DNA from: Nautilus pompilius | Lineage: Eukaryota > Mollusca > Cephalopoda > Nautilida > Nautilidae | Length of the DNA: 64,000 nucleotides | Direction of reading: 5' to 3' | Assembly: GCA_018389105.1 (NCBI GenBank) | Contig: JACATO010002189.1 | Location: 250,501-314,500, forward strand | In this document: positions 47,824 through 61,990 of the stretch, piece by piece | Layout of the letters: every line of letters begins with the position of its first letter | How positions within the stretch are numbered: the stretch's first letter is position 1 | Notes under the pieces: model-generated | Database searches by the model: none | Told to the model about the DNA's origin: nothing | Seen by the model: the letters and a program-made list of their open reading frames with translations, nothing else | Made by a program: the position numbers and the translations under genes

Positions 47824-48413
47824 GTAATCGTTTTCATTATCGAAGAAATGAATCTGACCTTGATTCAAAATGTGTGTTTTGGTTTTTTTTCCTAATTTAT
47901 TAGATAGCATTTAACATTGATATGAATGGGGATATTCTTTTGAATTTACGAGACGTCCCAACAAGACGTTTAGTTTCAGAGTCAGGGTTACTTAGATCAA
48001 CTTTAAAACTTTAAATTAAGTAAAATAAACAAATAAATAAAAACTGTTGTGTGAAAGAAAAAAAAAGTAAATAATACATAAAACAACAATACTACTACTA
48101 CTAATAATAATAATAAACCTTAGCGCCAGTTTTTCATGTACTCTGGGACTTCCGCAGTACAATGATATAATAATAAGTCGTGCGTGTCTCTGTTAAAGTG
48201 ATAAAGATTAGATAACTGATTGATTTTTTTTCTTTTCTTTTTAGTAACTGAATGGATTGAAATTAGATCCCTTGACACGATTTCCGGAAACGAGTTCTCG
48301 ACGCTAGCTACACAAGGTGAAAGTTCATGCATGGAGACTAAAAGACATGAGTCAGTGAAATTGCTGCCAGAAGGGCCGGTCGGACTAGGGTCCACATATT
48401 TAGTGGGGCTAAA
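47824..48413. other. Unassigned DNA with a small compound microsatellite
   Basis: Holds a short (ACT)4(AAT)5 run at 48091-48116. No gene is supported. The overlapping frames at 48120-48525 have no recognised domain. Confidence 0.45.
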
Positions 48414-48466
48414 GGCGGGTGGTCGACCGTGTCACGCGAAGCTGTGGGCCTCGAGAGTTCAAAATG
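48414..48466 (+). repeat. Possible tRNA-derived relic
   Basis: Gcgggtggtcgaccgtgtca and cgagagttcaaaatgc have the order and spacing of degraded A and B boxes. Stem pairing is poor. Confidence 0.25.
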
Positions 48467-48670
48467 CACGCACATTTTGTACAAGAACATCGATAAGGAC
48501 GGGACTAAATCTTCTGGGTCGATAACAGTGGACAGACAGCTTTAAAATAGAAAATAAACAGGTCGACTGAATTAAATACATAGCCTTGTCGATGGAAATA
48601 ACTTTTGCTTTAGCTGCTTCTTTTCCGCCATCATTCTGTTCATATATGAATATTATTGTTAAAACTGAGC

Positions 48671-48746
<76 letters not shown>
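48671..48746. repeat. (AAT)n microsatellite
   Basis: About 25 AAT triplets with one slip (aataaaataat), ending in an A run. Confidence 0.96.
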
Positions 48747-48754
<8 letters not shown>

Positions 48755-49268
48755 GAGTTCTCTCCCGTGACTCTTATTTTACATTCACATCACAGAACTC
48801 TTCAGATCGAAAGAAGAAATGGGCCTAAATCAGTATCTAACGTGGTTGATTTCTATACTATAATTTTCTTAAGTATTTACCGTTTTCTGGTACTCATAAC
48901 CCCAAATTTGTATCACAGTCTGACCACCGCCTGTCAGCTGTAGCGTCACAGGGGAAACTCTGTAAGTTTCAGGTGAATTGACGGGAAGTGCGCGATTCCA
49001 AAACATAAAAAAAACTGCCCGAGAAAGTAAAACGGGTGGGAAAATTGCCAACAACCCGTGTAAAATTGAATTGAAACGGGTTCTATCTTTGATTTTTTAA
49101 AATTGTCATTACTTAATTCTGATGAATAGCCGAGTTATTTTACATGTTTACTTGTAAGGTTATCATGGCAACCAGGTGAATAATAAAAAAGAAATCAACC
49201 TAGCTACGAGTCTGAATATCCTGGGTTCAGTATCAAGTGCATCCATATGACTTCTTTAAAGTTGGCTT
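48747..49268. other. Unassigned DNA
   Basis: No gene. It contains an X-box-like gttatcatggcaac at 49159-49172, with one mismatch to the RFX rule. Confidence 0.4.
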
Positions 49269-49342
49269 AAAATACTCAGATTTCTTTAGTATTCCCCAAA
49301 AATCCCCATAAGGGGGAAGGTGTGTCCAAGGAAATGACAATA
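49269..49342 (+). repeat. 74-bp dispersed repeat, copy 1
   Basis: Near-identical in inverted orientation to 52508-52581. It begins aaaatactcagatttcttta and ends with aaggaaatgacaata. Inside, tccccataaggggga is a short palindrome. The similarity stops at both edges, which suggests a small mobile or conserved unit. Confidence 0.85.
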
Positions 49343-51784
<2,442 letters not shown>

Positions 51785-52507
51785 TCAACAATCGGTAGAG
51801 GTCGTGTTGCGACAGTCACGGACCGTAAAGTGGCGGTGGGTGATGACGAGTAAACACGTGATTATCGAGATGCTGCACTTGTTTAAAATCCAAGTACGCA
51901 AAATTAGCGCACAGATTTTGCTATGTATAGCTGTTAGAAACAAAACAGACACAGCAGATTGTTAGTGGATTTTTAAAATATGCCAAGTGTTTTAAAAAGG
52001 GAGGACAATCAAAAGCGAGTAATTAGCATTTAACGCAGAAACAATGTTTGTTTGTTGGATTAGTTTCGTAGAAGCAAGTCGGCCATAGCTGTTTCGGTTT
52101 TACCTTTACTAGAATAGATGTAGATCAATCGAAATTATAGATCGGAAAAGCAAGAAGCTTTAAAATTTTTTTTTTTTTTAATGGTTTCCTCTGCCAGTAT
52201 CTTAAGAATTAATCATTGTCGCGTTTTCCCTTTGGCTGTGATAAGAAAATTTTTTCTATCACCTTTCTTAACTTAAGTGCTTGGTCGAAGACAAAGAAAA
52301 CTCGCGAAAGATTCTGCCAGCATCAGCAGCGAAAACATATCTTGCCTGGAGGAAAATTAAAGTGTTTCCTATCCGCTGCTTATTCGCACCGGAAGAAAAG
52401 TCATCTTTACTCCAGCTTTAATTACCGACAGAAAGAAGGAAACGAGCGGGCCTTAAGTGACCTTTAGTGCCCTGGAAGCATCACGTGCAAACGGTGCTTG
52501 GATTTCT
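51785..52507. other. Unassigned DNA
   Basis: An 83-codon frame (52216-52467) is open without a recognised domain. No gene is called. Confidence 0.45.
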
Positions 52508-52581
52508 TATTGTCATTTCCTTGGACACACCTTCTCCCTTATGGGGATTTTTTGGGAATACTAAAAAAATCTGAGTATTTT
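52508..52581 (-). repeat. 74-bp dispersed repeat, copy 2 (inverted)
   Basis: Reverse-complement partner of 49269-49342 with only a few differences, for example ctaaaaaaatctgag against ctcagatttctttag. The distance between copies is about 3.2 kb. Confidence 0.85.
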
Positions 52582-52766
52582 ATTCGATATTAGATAGAAA
52601 AAGATGGTAAATGTCGCGCCGGTACTGCCTTTAGCGTGGGGGGGGGGGTCAGCGAGTAAGCCGTCTTATTGGGTATCTTCCTCATCGGGATTCGAACAAG
52701 TCTGGACGAAGAAAGTAGTAATATCAGCCTGTCATTTTACTCGATTTTTTCCAATTTTTAACTTCC

Positions 52767-52769
<3 letters not shown>

Positions 52770-52818
<49 letters not shown>

Positions 52819-52877
52819 CTCGCTCTCTCTCTCTCTCTCCATCTCTCTCCTCTCTCTCTCCTCTCTCTCTCTCTCTC

Positions 52878-52918
<41 letters not shown>

Positions 52919-52954
52919 CTCGTCTCTCTCCTCTCTCTCTCTCGCTCTCTCTCA

Positions 52955-52985
<31 letters not shown>

Positions 52986-52987
52986 GT
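52770..52987. repeat. (CA)n followed by (CT)n microsatellites
   Basis: About 23 AC dinucleotides (52770-52816) pass straight into about 170 bp of imperfect CT repeats. Confidence 0.96.
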
Positions 52988-53144
52988 CTGTGTGGTGTGT
53001 ACGTAAAAAGAAAGCAGTAATTATGATCATGGATGTGCTGACTAAACTATAATCCTCTGGATCATGTTTTTAGATGTAGCTAAACTGCATATTTTATCAG
53101 CCAACCTTAACGTTCTTAATTTTGGAGTTTGAGTTTCATTTATC

Positions 53145-53160
53145 AGAGAGAGAGAGATGA

Positions 53161-53227
<67 letters not shown>

Positions 53228-53228
53228 T

Positions 53229-53278
<50 letters not shown>
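53145..53278. repeat. (GA)n microsatellite
   Basis: Imperfect GA repeats with two atga interruptions. It lies about 150 bp from the preceding CT tract and can pair with it as a long inverted repeat. Confidence 0.95.
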
Positions 53279-53281
<3 letters not shown>

Positions 53282-55904
53282 AAGCGCGCACAAAACAATC
53301 ATACGCAGTCATAAATTTTTTTTAAAAAATGTTTTCATTCGACTTCTGTTACTAAATAAATAAATATTGATCATTTAATTTAGCCAATGCTTAACTATGC
53401 CTGTTAGTATTGATACCTGTAGATAACCGAACAGGTCTGCTGTTATCCACGCGCTCAAAGCCATTACTCACTGGTGGAAGATTTCTATGCCGCCTGCCCA
53501 ATCTCTCACGTCTGGAGCCCGAACTGACTAAATCTGATAGTTTTAATCTCTTCTCAAACTCTAAATACATAGAAGTATTTCAGGAAATCTTTGCTCATTC
53601 CCAACATTTCCTATTTTTGTTTCTTTTTTTAAAACAAGGTTACCAAAGCGTAAGACAGAGGCCCCAGTCCTCTTTGCCTCATAGTTACACACAGACAAGT
53701 GGATTCTGCTGCCCTTTTTTCAGAAAACATTTTCAAAATCTGACTGAACGGTTATTCCTCTGTTTCGTACGTAAATCAGTTTTTATTAAGGTATGTAGCT
53801 ACGTTTCTGTATACGTATATAGGGATGTGAAAGTATAAAAATTCTTTAAAAAAATAAATTTAAACCTTTTCTCAGAATTAAAAAAAAAACAATTGAAATA
53901 TCCTTCTTGCTCGCTGATTTATTGCAGCATCGGTCAGTCCACACTTGTGGCAGCCAGTGTATATAGAAAAAAAAATGGCAGCCAAATATTATCGGTTTGT
54001 ATGAAAAAAAAAAAAAAGAAATTACCGGTGGAAAAACCGATGTTGTATTCTAGTTAATGAAGCATCGTGCTGTTTGCCCATTCCTATAGCCTGGGGGCTG
54101 CTGAAGAAATAGATACATGGCATGTTATCTTTGACTAAATAAACTGAAAAAAGTTGTGTGTGATAAACCCTAGCACTTCAGCACGAATCTTCCCTAATTA
54201 GATTCTTCCCACATGATCATTTCAGAGTCATATTTACTAAAATAATAACATTTTAAAAATGAGATTTGCCAAAGAAGCAAAGCGCAAAGCGTCGCCTTCT
54301 GTCTCTTTTGGGAACCTGTTGGTTGGTTGGTTAGCGTGTCTTGCTCCGGGAAACCCTAGTTTAAATTGACAACTGGCTCGGTAGATTTTGCCACTCTTGG
54401 CTAGTATATTTAGACAGTAAAATTATGCCGGAACAGATACAACTCTGGCCAGCTTACTTTCATTTGTCCGTTGAAGATTTGTTAATAATTATCGCACGCA
54501 ATTTACCTCTTAGCCGTCGACAAATGATTTGCCCGATGTAGAATATTTTGAATCGATGAACAATAACAAAATTCCTTATAGGGCGTAATTCTTACCAACG
54601 ATAGTCATCAGTTAGAGTAACTTTAAATGTAGTACTCAGTTAATATTGTAATAGTGAAGGTTTTCTTATCATTGATCTAAATATGATTCATAATGAATAT
54701 TCTAATATTGTGGACTGCAGGATTAACTTAAATTAATTAATATTGTATCGCTAACATTGCAGCACAAAATTTTATAAACGTCTACAAATTTGTAACGATC
54801 GCGTGATTTGTCTGATTCTTGAAATTAAGTTTTTGAAAAAATATATTTAAAATAAATTAAACAGAAAATTAATTGGAAATATGCCAAAATGTGAAAGACA
54901 TATTTCTAATATCTAGCTAAAGAAATACATCAAGTATTGCATATTATTAACCGTGGGTAGTGACACTCACGGAAATTAATTTAAAACGATTGGTTCAAGA
55001 AAAAAGTAGTGAGCTATTGGTTATTTACTTATTGTTCTTTGTTTCTATTTCTCTAACGTTTGGTAACCGAATTCTGGTAAAAGACAATGTCAATTTACAA
55101 AGTAAATACGAAAGAAGAAATAGTTTGAAGGGTAACAGTCCGCGTCTCCGACTGACGTATAGCGGACCAGTGGTAGATGGTATGTATGTGTGGCCGTCTC
55201 TCTCTCACTATAACACTTGCATATACGGCGTGTCCTATTCTGGCTGCGGGATTTGCCCCACCTTTCTGTTCTCGCTACAGCGAGCTGAACTGACCGGTTT
55301 GTGGAACGACGTCATGCCGGAAAAGTAGACCCCTACCTTATTTCAAACCTAATTGGTAAGCTACGTCGTTGGCCCGCCTTCAGAAAACCCGTGTCAGCCT
55401 TTTGTCTTTTTTGGGGGGGTGGTGGAGGAGTTGTCTTGCTAGGTCAGTTGCAGTCCGCGTCTCCCAGGAAAGGAGAGAGAACTGGGCGCAGAATACTGTC
55501 ATGGCTGAGTGGACGCGAAATCTGTCGTGCTGTCTGACGCAGCAGTTTCTAAGGCCCCAGCGGTAGACGCAGGCCCCGCCATCAGCAAAAAAAAAAACAC
55601 AAGATGGATCGCGAATCGTTCGAGAGTAGACGACATTTGCAAAGTCTCCGTTTGTGGCGCGCACCTGAAAGAGCGGATGGCGGCGAGCTCGAGCGACATC
55701 GGGGTGCAGTCAGGATTTCCTCCCCTTCTATCTGCTTCCCGCTCTCCGCCCTCTAGTGGTCGTGTGTGATGGCTGTAAAAGCGTGACGACAACGGACAGG
55801 ATTTCTGCGGCATCATATTGAAAGTGAGAACTCCTGAAAAGAACATCGCGATTCTGAAAGTGAGTAATTCTCCTACTATTCCAACCCTAACACCGAATCG
55901 AAAA
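53279..55904. other. Unassigned DNA
   Basis: The longest frames (53410-53838, 142 codons; 54960-55328, 122 codons; 55380-55846, both strands) show no recognised domains. A tRNA-like relic (ttggttggttggttagcgtg, about 54320) and a possible small hAT-like unit with cagcatcggt at about 53927 and accgatgttg at about 54036 are present. No host gene can be supported. Confidence 0.45.
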
Positions 55905-55993
55905 TACTAGGGGCGTTGTTCAAGGGAACCCTGCTGAAATAGCATCGTCGTAATGGTATCCGGACTGGTTTCATTTGAACAACGCCCCTAGTA
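55905..55993. mobile_element. 85-bp palindromic MITE flanked by TA
   Basis: The ends atactaggggcgttgttcaa (55904-55923) and its exact reverse complement (55975-55994) enclose an 85-bp unit that starts CTAGGGGCG and ends CGCCCCTAG. The unit is flanked by TA on both sides, the target duplication of Tc1/mariner-type elements. The arms continue to pair imperfectly inwards (aacc against ggtt), so a transcript would fold as a hairpin. A degraded relative is at 43075-43150. Confidence 0.85.
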
Positions 55994-56132
55994 TGATGGG
56001 TCACTCAACTGTATTTCCTTTAGGATAAATGATTATGACAAACAACAAAGCTTCCGGTTCCGGTTATCTTTGGCGTGTGATTAAGTCACATCGTTTTTTT
56101 TTTTTATGTAAAACATAAATTGTACTTTGTCA

Positions 56133-56150
56133 TTAATAATAATAATAATA

Positions 56151-56232
<82 letters not shown>

Positions 56233-56238
56233 TAATAA
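56133..56238. repeat. (AAT)n microsatellite
   Basis: About 34 AAT triplets with small interruptions (atatataata) near the left end. Confidence 0.96.
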
Positions 56239-56924
56239 AGCCTGCTGTATGCTATTAGCCTATTGTATTTAATCTGCATCAAATCTAAACAAAACTCATG
56301 TTTTGAATTATTGATTTAAAATGTATCAGGTCTTTATATGATATTTTGAAAAGTGTTCCACGCGTCTTGACTCTCAGTCAGACAAAAGGAAATTAAAAAA
56401 AACCAGTTCAGATAGACACTTGCCGATCGATGTTTGTTCTTGAGGCAGCTCGACAAACAAAAAGATTGAGCTATTGTCTGCATGCCTTTATCTCCAAACA
56501 TACTAAAATGTTTTTAAAGCGTGTTACAATTATATAACTTTTGCTTTATTAGAAACAATTTTTTGTAGTCTAATATTTAGATGTTGCTGTTCCTTCCCTT
56601 TTTGTCAGCTACTTTAATTTTTTAATGATTCTTTTTTTATGAATGTATTTATTTATTTAGACCTTACTGGAATCACTTTGTCCCTTAATAATATTACACC
56701 TACTAATTACGTGGGCTATAATCACTACTTATTCTGATTTATTTAATATATATATAATTTCATTTATGACATGATAATAATGACAATATAATAATAAAAG
56801 TTTTTAATACTAGTACTATTAATAATAATAAATAGTAATAATAGTTTTAGATCAGATCATTGATTTTATTTAGGTTTATTAAATTTTCTTTTATACCCTG
56901 TTAATATTTACTAAACTCCCTAAA
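56239..56924. other. Unassigned A+T-rich DNA
   Basis: No gene. Short AAT-like runs at 56765-56850 look like decayed microsatellite. Confidence 0.5.
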
Positions 56925-56963
<39 letters not shown>

Positions 56964-56975
56964 TATTATTATTAT

Positions 56976-57037
<62 letters not shown>

Positions 57038-57064
57038 TTGTTGTTGTTGTTGCTGTTGTTGTTG
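56925..57064. repeat. Compound (ATT)n(AGT)n(TTG)n microsatellite
   Basis: About 16 ATT triplets, then about 20 AGT triplets, then TTG triplets. The first two blocks are the complement of the ACT-AAT arrays at 29829 and 47112. Confidence 0.96.
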
Positions 57065-57376
57065 CGACTAATACTACTAGCATTATTCTTATTACTATGA
57101 CGCCAAACTAATCCTACCATTGTTCTTTTCAGAATTCATTCTTTAGCTGGAAGCGACAGAAATTAAAACGGAAGCTAATCTGGAAATAGTAAAAATGACA
57201 TCGTTAAGAGGAGAATGGGAAACAAACTTAAATCGCACCGCCAGAGACACCTCGAACCGGTTTTGCTGAAAACCCGTGTATTTCTGTTGCTGTTATCGTT
57301 TTTCTCCTTTGCCTTATATTCGTTCTAACTGGCGGCTCTAAGGTAACCGGGTCAGCAGCCCAGAAGTCGGCGCAGA
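57065..57376. other. Unassigned DNA
   Basis: No recognised feature. Confidence 0.4.
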
Positions 57377-57544
57377 GTCTCTCTCTCTCTCTCTCTCTCC
57401 ATCCTCCATCTCCCTCATCCACTACTATCTCCTTCATCTCTCTCTCCATATCTCCATCTCTCTCTCTCTCTCTCTCTCTTCCTCTCTCTCTCCATATCTC
57501 CATCTCTCTCTCTCTCTCTCTCTTCTCCATCTCTCTCTCCATTC

Positions 57545-57580
<36 letters not shown>
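57377..57580. repeat. (CT)n tract with ccatctc variants
   Basis: CT dinucleotides interrupted by ccat and tcctc. Arginine/glutamate-rich frames on the minus strand result from it. Confidence 0.95.
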
Positions 57581-57581
<1 letters not shown>

Positions 57582-57921
57582 TTAATTTTTTCCTCTGGAC
57601 CATGGACCAAGCAGAAGAGAAGCACAGGGATCTCTTATTTCTTCAGACTCCAATCATTTTATTTAAAAAATAAAAAAAATATTGTCAATTGCCTCGAACG
57701 GAAATGACTCCATGTCCACTGAAGGGCATCGTTCTTTTTTCTTTTACTGAATTTTATTTAAACTTTCTGCCCGGTTTAACTTGTTTTTGTTTTTGTTATT
57801 TTTTTGCGAAATAAACTTATCATCCTGATGTCGCTCTCGGCGCCGTCTTTGATAATCGATGGAGTCTCACAACTTCATAGGTTATTGAGTTTTCACTCCA
57901 AGAAGAAACCGTAAAAATGGA
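57581..57921. other. Unassigned DNA between CT and GA tracts
   Basis: No gene. The flanking CT (57377-57580) and GA (57922-58084) tracts form an inverted repeat around it. Confidence 0.45.
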
Positions 57922-58003
57922 AGATGAGAGGAGAGAGAGAGAGAGAGAGAGAGATGAGAGAGACGAGAGAGATGAGAGAGAGATGAGAGGGAGAGAGGAT
58001 AGC

Positions 58004-58035
<32 letters not shown>

Positions 58036-58084
58036 CTGAGAGGAGATGGAGAGAGAGCGAGAGAGAGAGAGAGAGAGAGAGAGA
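57922..58084. repeat. (GA)n tract
   Basis: Imperfect GA repeats with atgagag interruptions. Confidence 0.95.
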
Positions 58085-59312
58085 ACTGGATGGAGGAGAT
58101 ATAGGTAACGACTGACACAGGAAAGTCGATTTCAAATAAGCGGGAACTGATTCACAAAAGATTTTACTTCGAAAATCAAAGGAAACACCTGCAAACTATA
58201 GTTTGACAGCTAATTTAGGTTTGTGCCAGAAGCACGCGCAAAAGTACAAAATTGAAATAATCAGAAATTAATTCCTATCCTTGCATAATTTTTGCTTGTA
58301 ATCACATTGAGCGATAAATAATTTTTGTTAATTTAAAATTAATTCTTGTTTTTAAAATCCAATTTGCATAAATATTCAAGTTACATTGATAAATGATAAT
58401 ATTCGCTCCTAATTTTTTAAACAAATGCTTGGGAGAAAAATATGCATCGAGTCTCCAGAAATATTTGAAGTTCTCGTCGTTGCTGCTGCTGTCGTCTTCC
58501 CTCTTTATTTATGAAAGCATTTTTGTGAAAAGAAAGAGAACAAACACGAATCATTTATCCCGAGAGCTGTCTGCCTAAAAGGCTTCTGCTGCTATTGTTA
58601 CACTTATGACAACGGATGAACTCGTGTACATTTAGAAATGAACAGAAACAGAGAAAAAAAAATAAAATTGTACACAACAGAGTTTTAAATAAACTAGAAC
58701 TTGAAGTTCTGCAATTAATTTATGAGAATTAACACACACACGCACACACAGAGTCGGTTTCTCTGTGTAAGTTGTTTCCTCCCACAGCTAAACAGAGGAG
58801 CTTTAGTAGGAATTTTTCGGATGTACGTGATGGAGTTTCCCAGGTGACCTAACCGGCCACCTAGGCTGATGTCGTCGCGAGGGAAGTAGAAGAGAAAGAA
58901 ATTTTACTTCATCATCAATCTGAACTGCAGTAAAACAGAAAGAAAGAAAAAAAGACGACAACGAATAACTATTTTATATTTACGTTCTGATGTTTCTAAC
59001 GAATACGTTTTCGGAAAACGATGACAATGCCCATTCTCTGCTATACCGTAAAGAGATTCAAGCCACCTGAATAACAGAGGAGCTTATTTGCTTCCCGTAC
59101 GCCAACTGCTACATCGAACACCTTTCAAATATTCAATTTGCAAAGCTGCAGCTGCGCACCTGTTTGAATGCCCGTTTGCGCTAACAGGTGCGGGAATCAT
59201 ATTTTAAGCCCTATACTATCTAAATAAATGTTAAGGGATTTTAAAGTCATTTTAAATTAATAAATCTACACACTTTAAAACTATATTATGGCGAAAGGTA
59301 TATAGCCAAGTC
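58085..59312. other. Unassigned A+T-rich DNA
   Basis: No supported gene. A short ACAC run lies near 58733-58750. Confidence 0.5.
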
Positions 59313-59392
<80 letters not shown>

Positions 59393-59410
59393 TATTATTA
59401 TTATTATTAA
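59313..59410. repeat. (ATT)n microsatellite
   Basis: About 32 ATT triplets with two single-base slips. Confidence 0.96.
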
Positions 59411-60087
59411 TACATCAGAAAGAGTGAGGCTATCTGATAGAATATTTTAACTTCCTTTTTTTGTCGTTATATTGATTATTAAGATGATCAAGGTCTAGAA
59501 TTGGGGCATTTTTCGTTTAGGAAAGCATAAGTTCCATTTCGGGCCCTGGTTACTCCCGAAGAGTCTAAAATATTATGTAAACCGAAGCCGTATGTTATAC
59601 TACCGAATTGCTAATAACACGACGTAGTTTTCTGCCGTGATATTCAGCTAAAAAAGCATTTTCCTTATTATTTTCTTTAAAAATCGCATGAACTCTACGG
59701 ATGATACCTTGACGATTATTACTGCTGCCACATCCACTATCACCATATGAATATACATTTTTAAACATTTATTTGATTTGGTTAATAGTCTTCGTTATTA
59801 AACTCAGGTGTAAGAAAAGGTATTGTAGAATATTATAAATAAAGGATACCTGAATATTTGTAAATTGGAATAAATTCGCTATCAACCAAAGGAGTCTAAT
59901 TAGAAATGCAAACAGCAGTCCGCCCCGACTTCAGGCGCGGACCTGTTCAGGGACCGAGTTAGCGAAGACAAAATTCGCAGAAGACGGGTAATAGATGGAC
60001 ATCCATCATTTCTGATGCTATCTTCACTTTAGTTTCGGGTGTGAAAACTCAGAGCAAAACAATTAGATTCGGCGAAGGCTGGATATG
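59411..60087. other. Unassigned DNA
   Basis: No gene or repeat recognised. Confidence 0.45.
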
Positions 60088-61676
60088 TACAGGTGCATCT
60101 CAAAAAATTAGAATATCGTGGAAGAATTCATTTTTTTTCCGTAATTTAATTCAAACAGTGAAACTTTCATATATTCTAGATTCATTACACATAAAGTGAA
60201 ATATTTCAGGCCTTTTTTTTGTTTTTTTAAATTTTGATAATTACGGCTGACAGCTCATGAAAATCAAAAATCCACTATCTCAAAATATCAGAATATTTCA
60301 TAAGATCAGTAAAAAAAATTTAAAAAAAAGGATTCATAATATAGAAATGTCGAACTTCTGAAAAGTATGTTCATCTATGCACTCAATATTTGGTCAGGGC
60401 TCCTTTTGCACGAATCACTGCATCAATGCGGCGTGGCATGGAGGCGATCAGCCTGTGGCACTGCTGAGGTGTTATGGAAGCCCAGGTTGCTTTGATAGCG
60501 GCCTTCAGCTCGTCTGTATTGTTGGGTCTGGTGTCTCTCATCTTCCTCTTGACAATACCTCATAGAGAATCTATGGGGTTCAGGTCAGGCGAGTTGGCTG
60601 GCCAATCAAGCACAGTAATACCATGGTCAGCAAACCAGTTACTAGTAGTTTTGGCTCTGTGGGCAGGTGCCAAGACCTGCTGGAAAAGGAAATCAGCATC
60701 TCCATAAAGCTTGTCAGCAGACGGAAGTATGAAGTGCTCTAAAATCTCCTGGTAGACGGCTGTGTTGACTTTGGACTTGATAAAACACAGTGGACCAACA
60801 CCAGCAGATGACATGGCACCCCCAAATCATCACTGACTGTGGAAACTTCACACTGGACTTCAAGCAACTTGGATTCTGCGCCTCTCCACTCTTCCTCCAG
60901 ACTGTGGGACCTTGATTTCCAAATCAAATGCAAAATTTACTTTCATCTGAAAAAAGGACGTTGGACCATTGAGCAATGTCCAGTTCTTTTTCTCCTTAGT
61001 CCAGGTAAGACGCTTCTGACGCTGTCTCTGGTTCAGGAGTGGCTTGACACTAGGAATGCGACACTTGTAGCCCATTTCCTGGACAAGTCTGTGCATGGTG
61101 GCTATTGATGCACTGACTCCAGCCTCAGTCCACTCCTTGTGAAGCTTCCCCAAAGTTCTTGAATCGCCTTTGCTTGACAATCCTCTCAAGGTTGTGGTCA
61201 TCCCTCTTGCTTGTGCACCTTTTCCTACCACACTTTTCCCTTCCAGTCAACTTTCCATGAATATGCATTGATACAGCACTCTGCGAACAGCCAGCCCTTT
61301 CAGCAATGACCTTCTGTGGCTTACTCTCCTTGTGGAGGGTGTCGATGAGTGCCTTCTGGACAACTGTCAAGCCAGCAGTCTTCCCCATGATTGTGGTTGT
61401 GTGTACTGAACCAGGCGGAGAGATTCAATGTATTTATACTGCATAAATAGTGATTTACTCAAACTCAAAATGGAATATTCTAATATTTTGAGATACATTT
61501 TTTCTATTTTTTTTAGCTGTAGGCCGTAATTATCAAAATTGAAATTAAAAAATGCTTGAAACATTTTAGTTTACATGTAATGAGTCTAGAATATGTACAA
61601 TTTTCACTTTCTGAAATAACTGACAAAAAATATTGAACTCTTCCACGATATTCTAATTTTTTGAGATACACCTGTA
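60088..61676 (-). mobile_element. Complete-ended Tc1-like transposon with broken transposase
   Basis: The element is 60090-61674 (1,585 bp), flanked by TA on both sides. Its ends (caggtgcatctcaaaaaatt and the matching right end) differ at only one base in the first 30. A second inner copy of the end motif is present on each side, the IR/DR arrangement. On the minus strand the transposase starts at 61388 (MGKTAGLTVVQKALIDTLHK), with a helix-turn-helix (AGCSQSAVSMHIHGKL) and then the DDE domain. The catalytic box SDESKF lies near 60955-60938. The D-N-A equivalent is changed to LAPAHRAKTTSNW (about 60675-60635). WPANSPDLNPID spans about 60609-60574. Frameshifts near 61150, 60985 and 60810 and stops at about 60930 and 60560 disable it. 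Its ends and internal sequence strongly recall Tc1 elements widespread in fish. Confidence 0.93.
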
Positions 61677-61844
61677 TTAGGAGAGGTGCAAACTCTACCT
61701 GTTCTGGAAATTGCAGAGCTTAGGTTCTTTGAGCGAATTTCTCACGGAGTTGTTAGATGACAAGAGTGAATGTTGTAAAATCTATTTAGTAGCGAGGGGG
61801 AAGCGGAAATATAGGAGACGTTCAGAGATTAAGGGTGCTTTTAG
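61677..61844. other. Short unassigned stretch
   Basis: No recognised feature between the Tc1 element and the next hAT-like end. Confidence 0.4.
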
Positions 61845-61990
61845 CAGTGTTGCATCGGTAAAAAAAGTAAAACCCGGTAAAGTTACCGGCAATTACCAGT
61901 AAAAACCGGTAAAACTCAGTAAAATTTCAGATTTTCAAAAGTTTGCTTTTTACGGGTTTAAAATGTCAAAAATGCTCGTTTTGTTCACAT
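61845..61990 (+). mobile_element. Possible single end of a hAT element
   Basis: CAGTGTTGCATCGGTAAAAA starts a block in which ACCGGTAAA-like motifs recur (61870-61920) in both orientations, as in the subterminal regions of some invertebrate hAT transposons. No matching right end or 8-bp duplication was found, so it may be a broken copy. Confidence 0.4.

Noticed and set aside
54960-55328. 122-codon secreted-like protein
   Set aside because: There is a hydrophobic stretch near residues 20-35, but no recognisable domain, no splice context and a weak start. It cannot be separated from chance.
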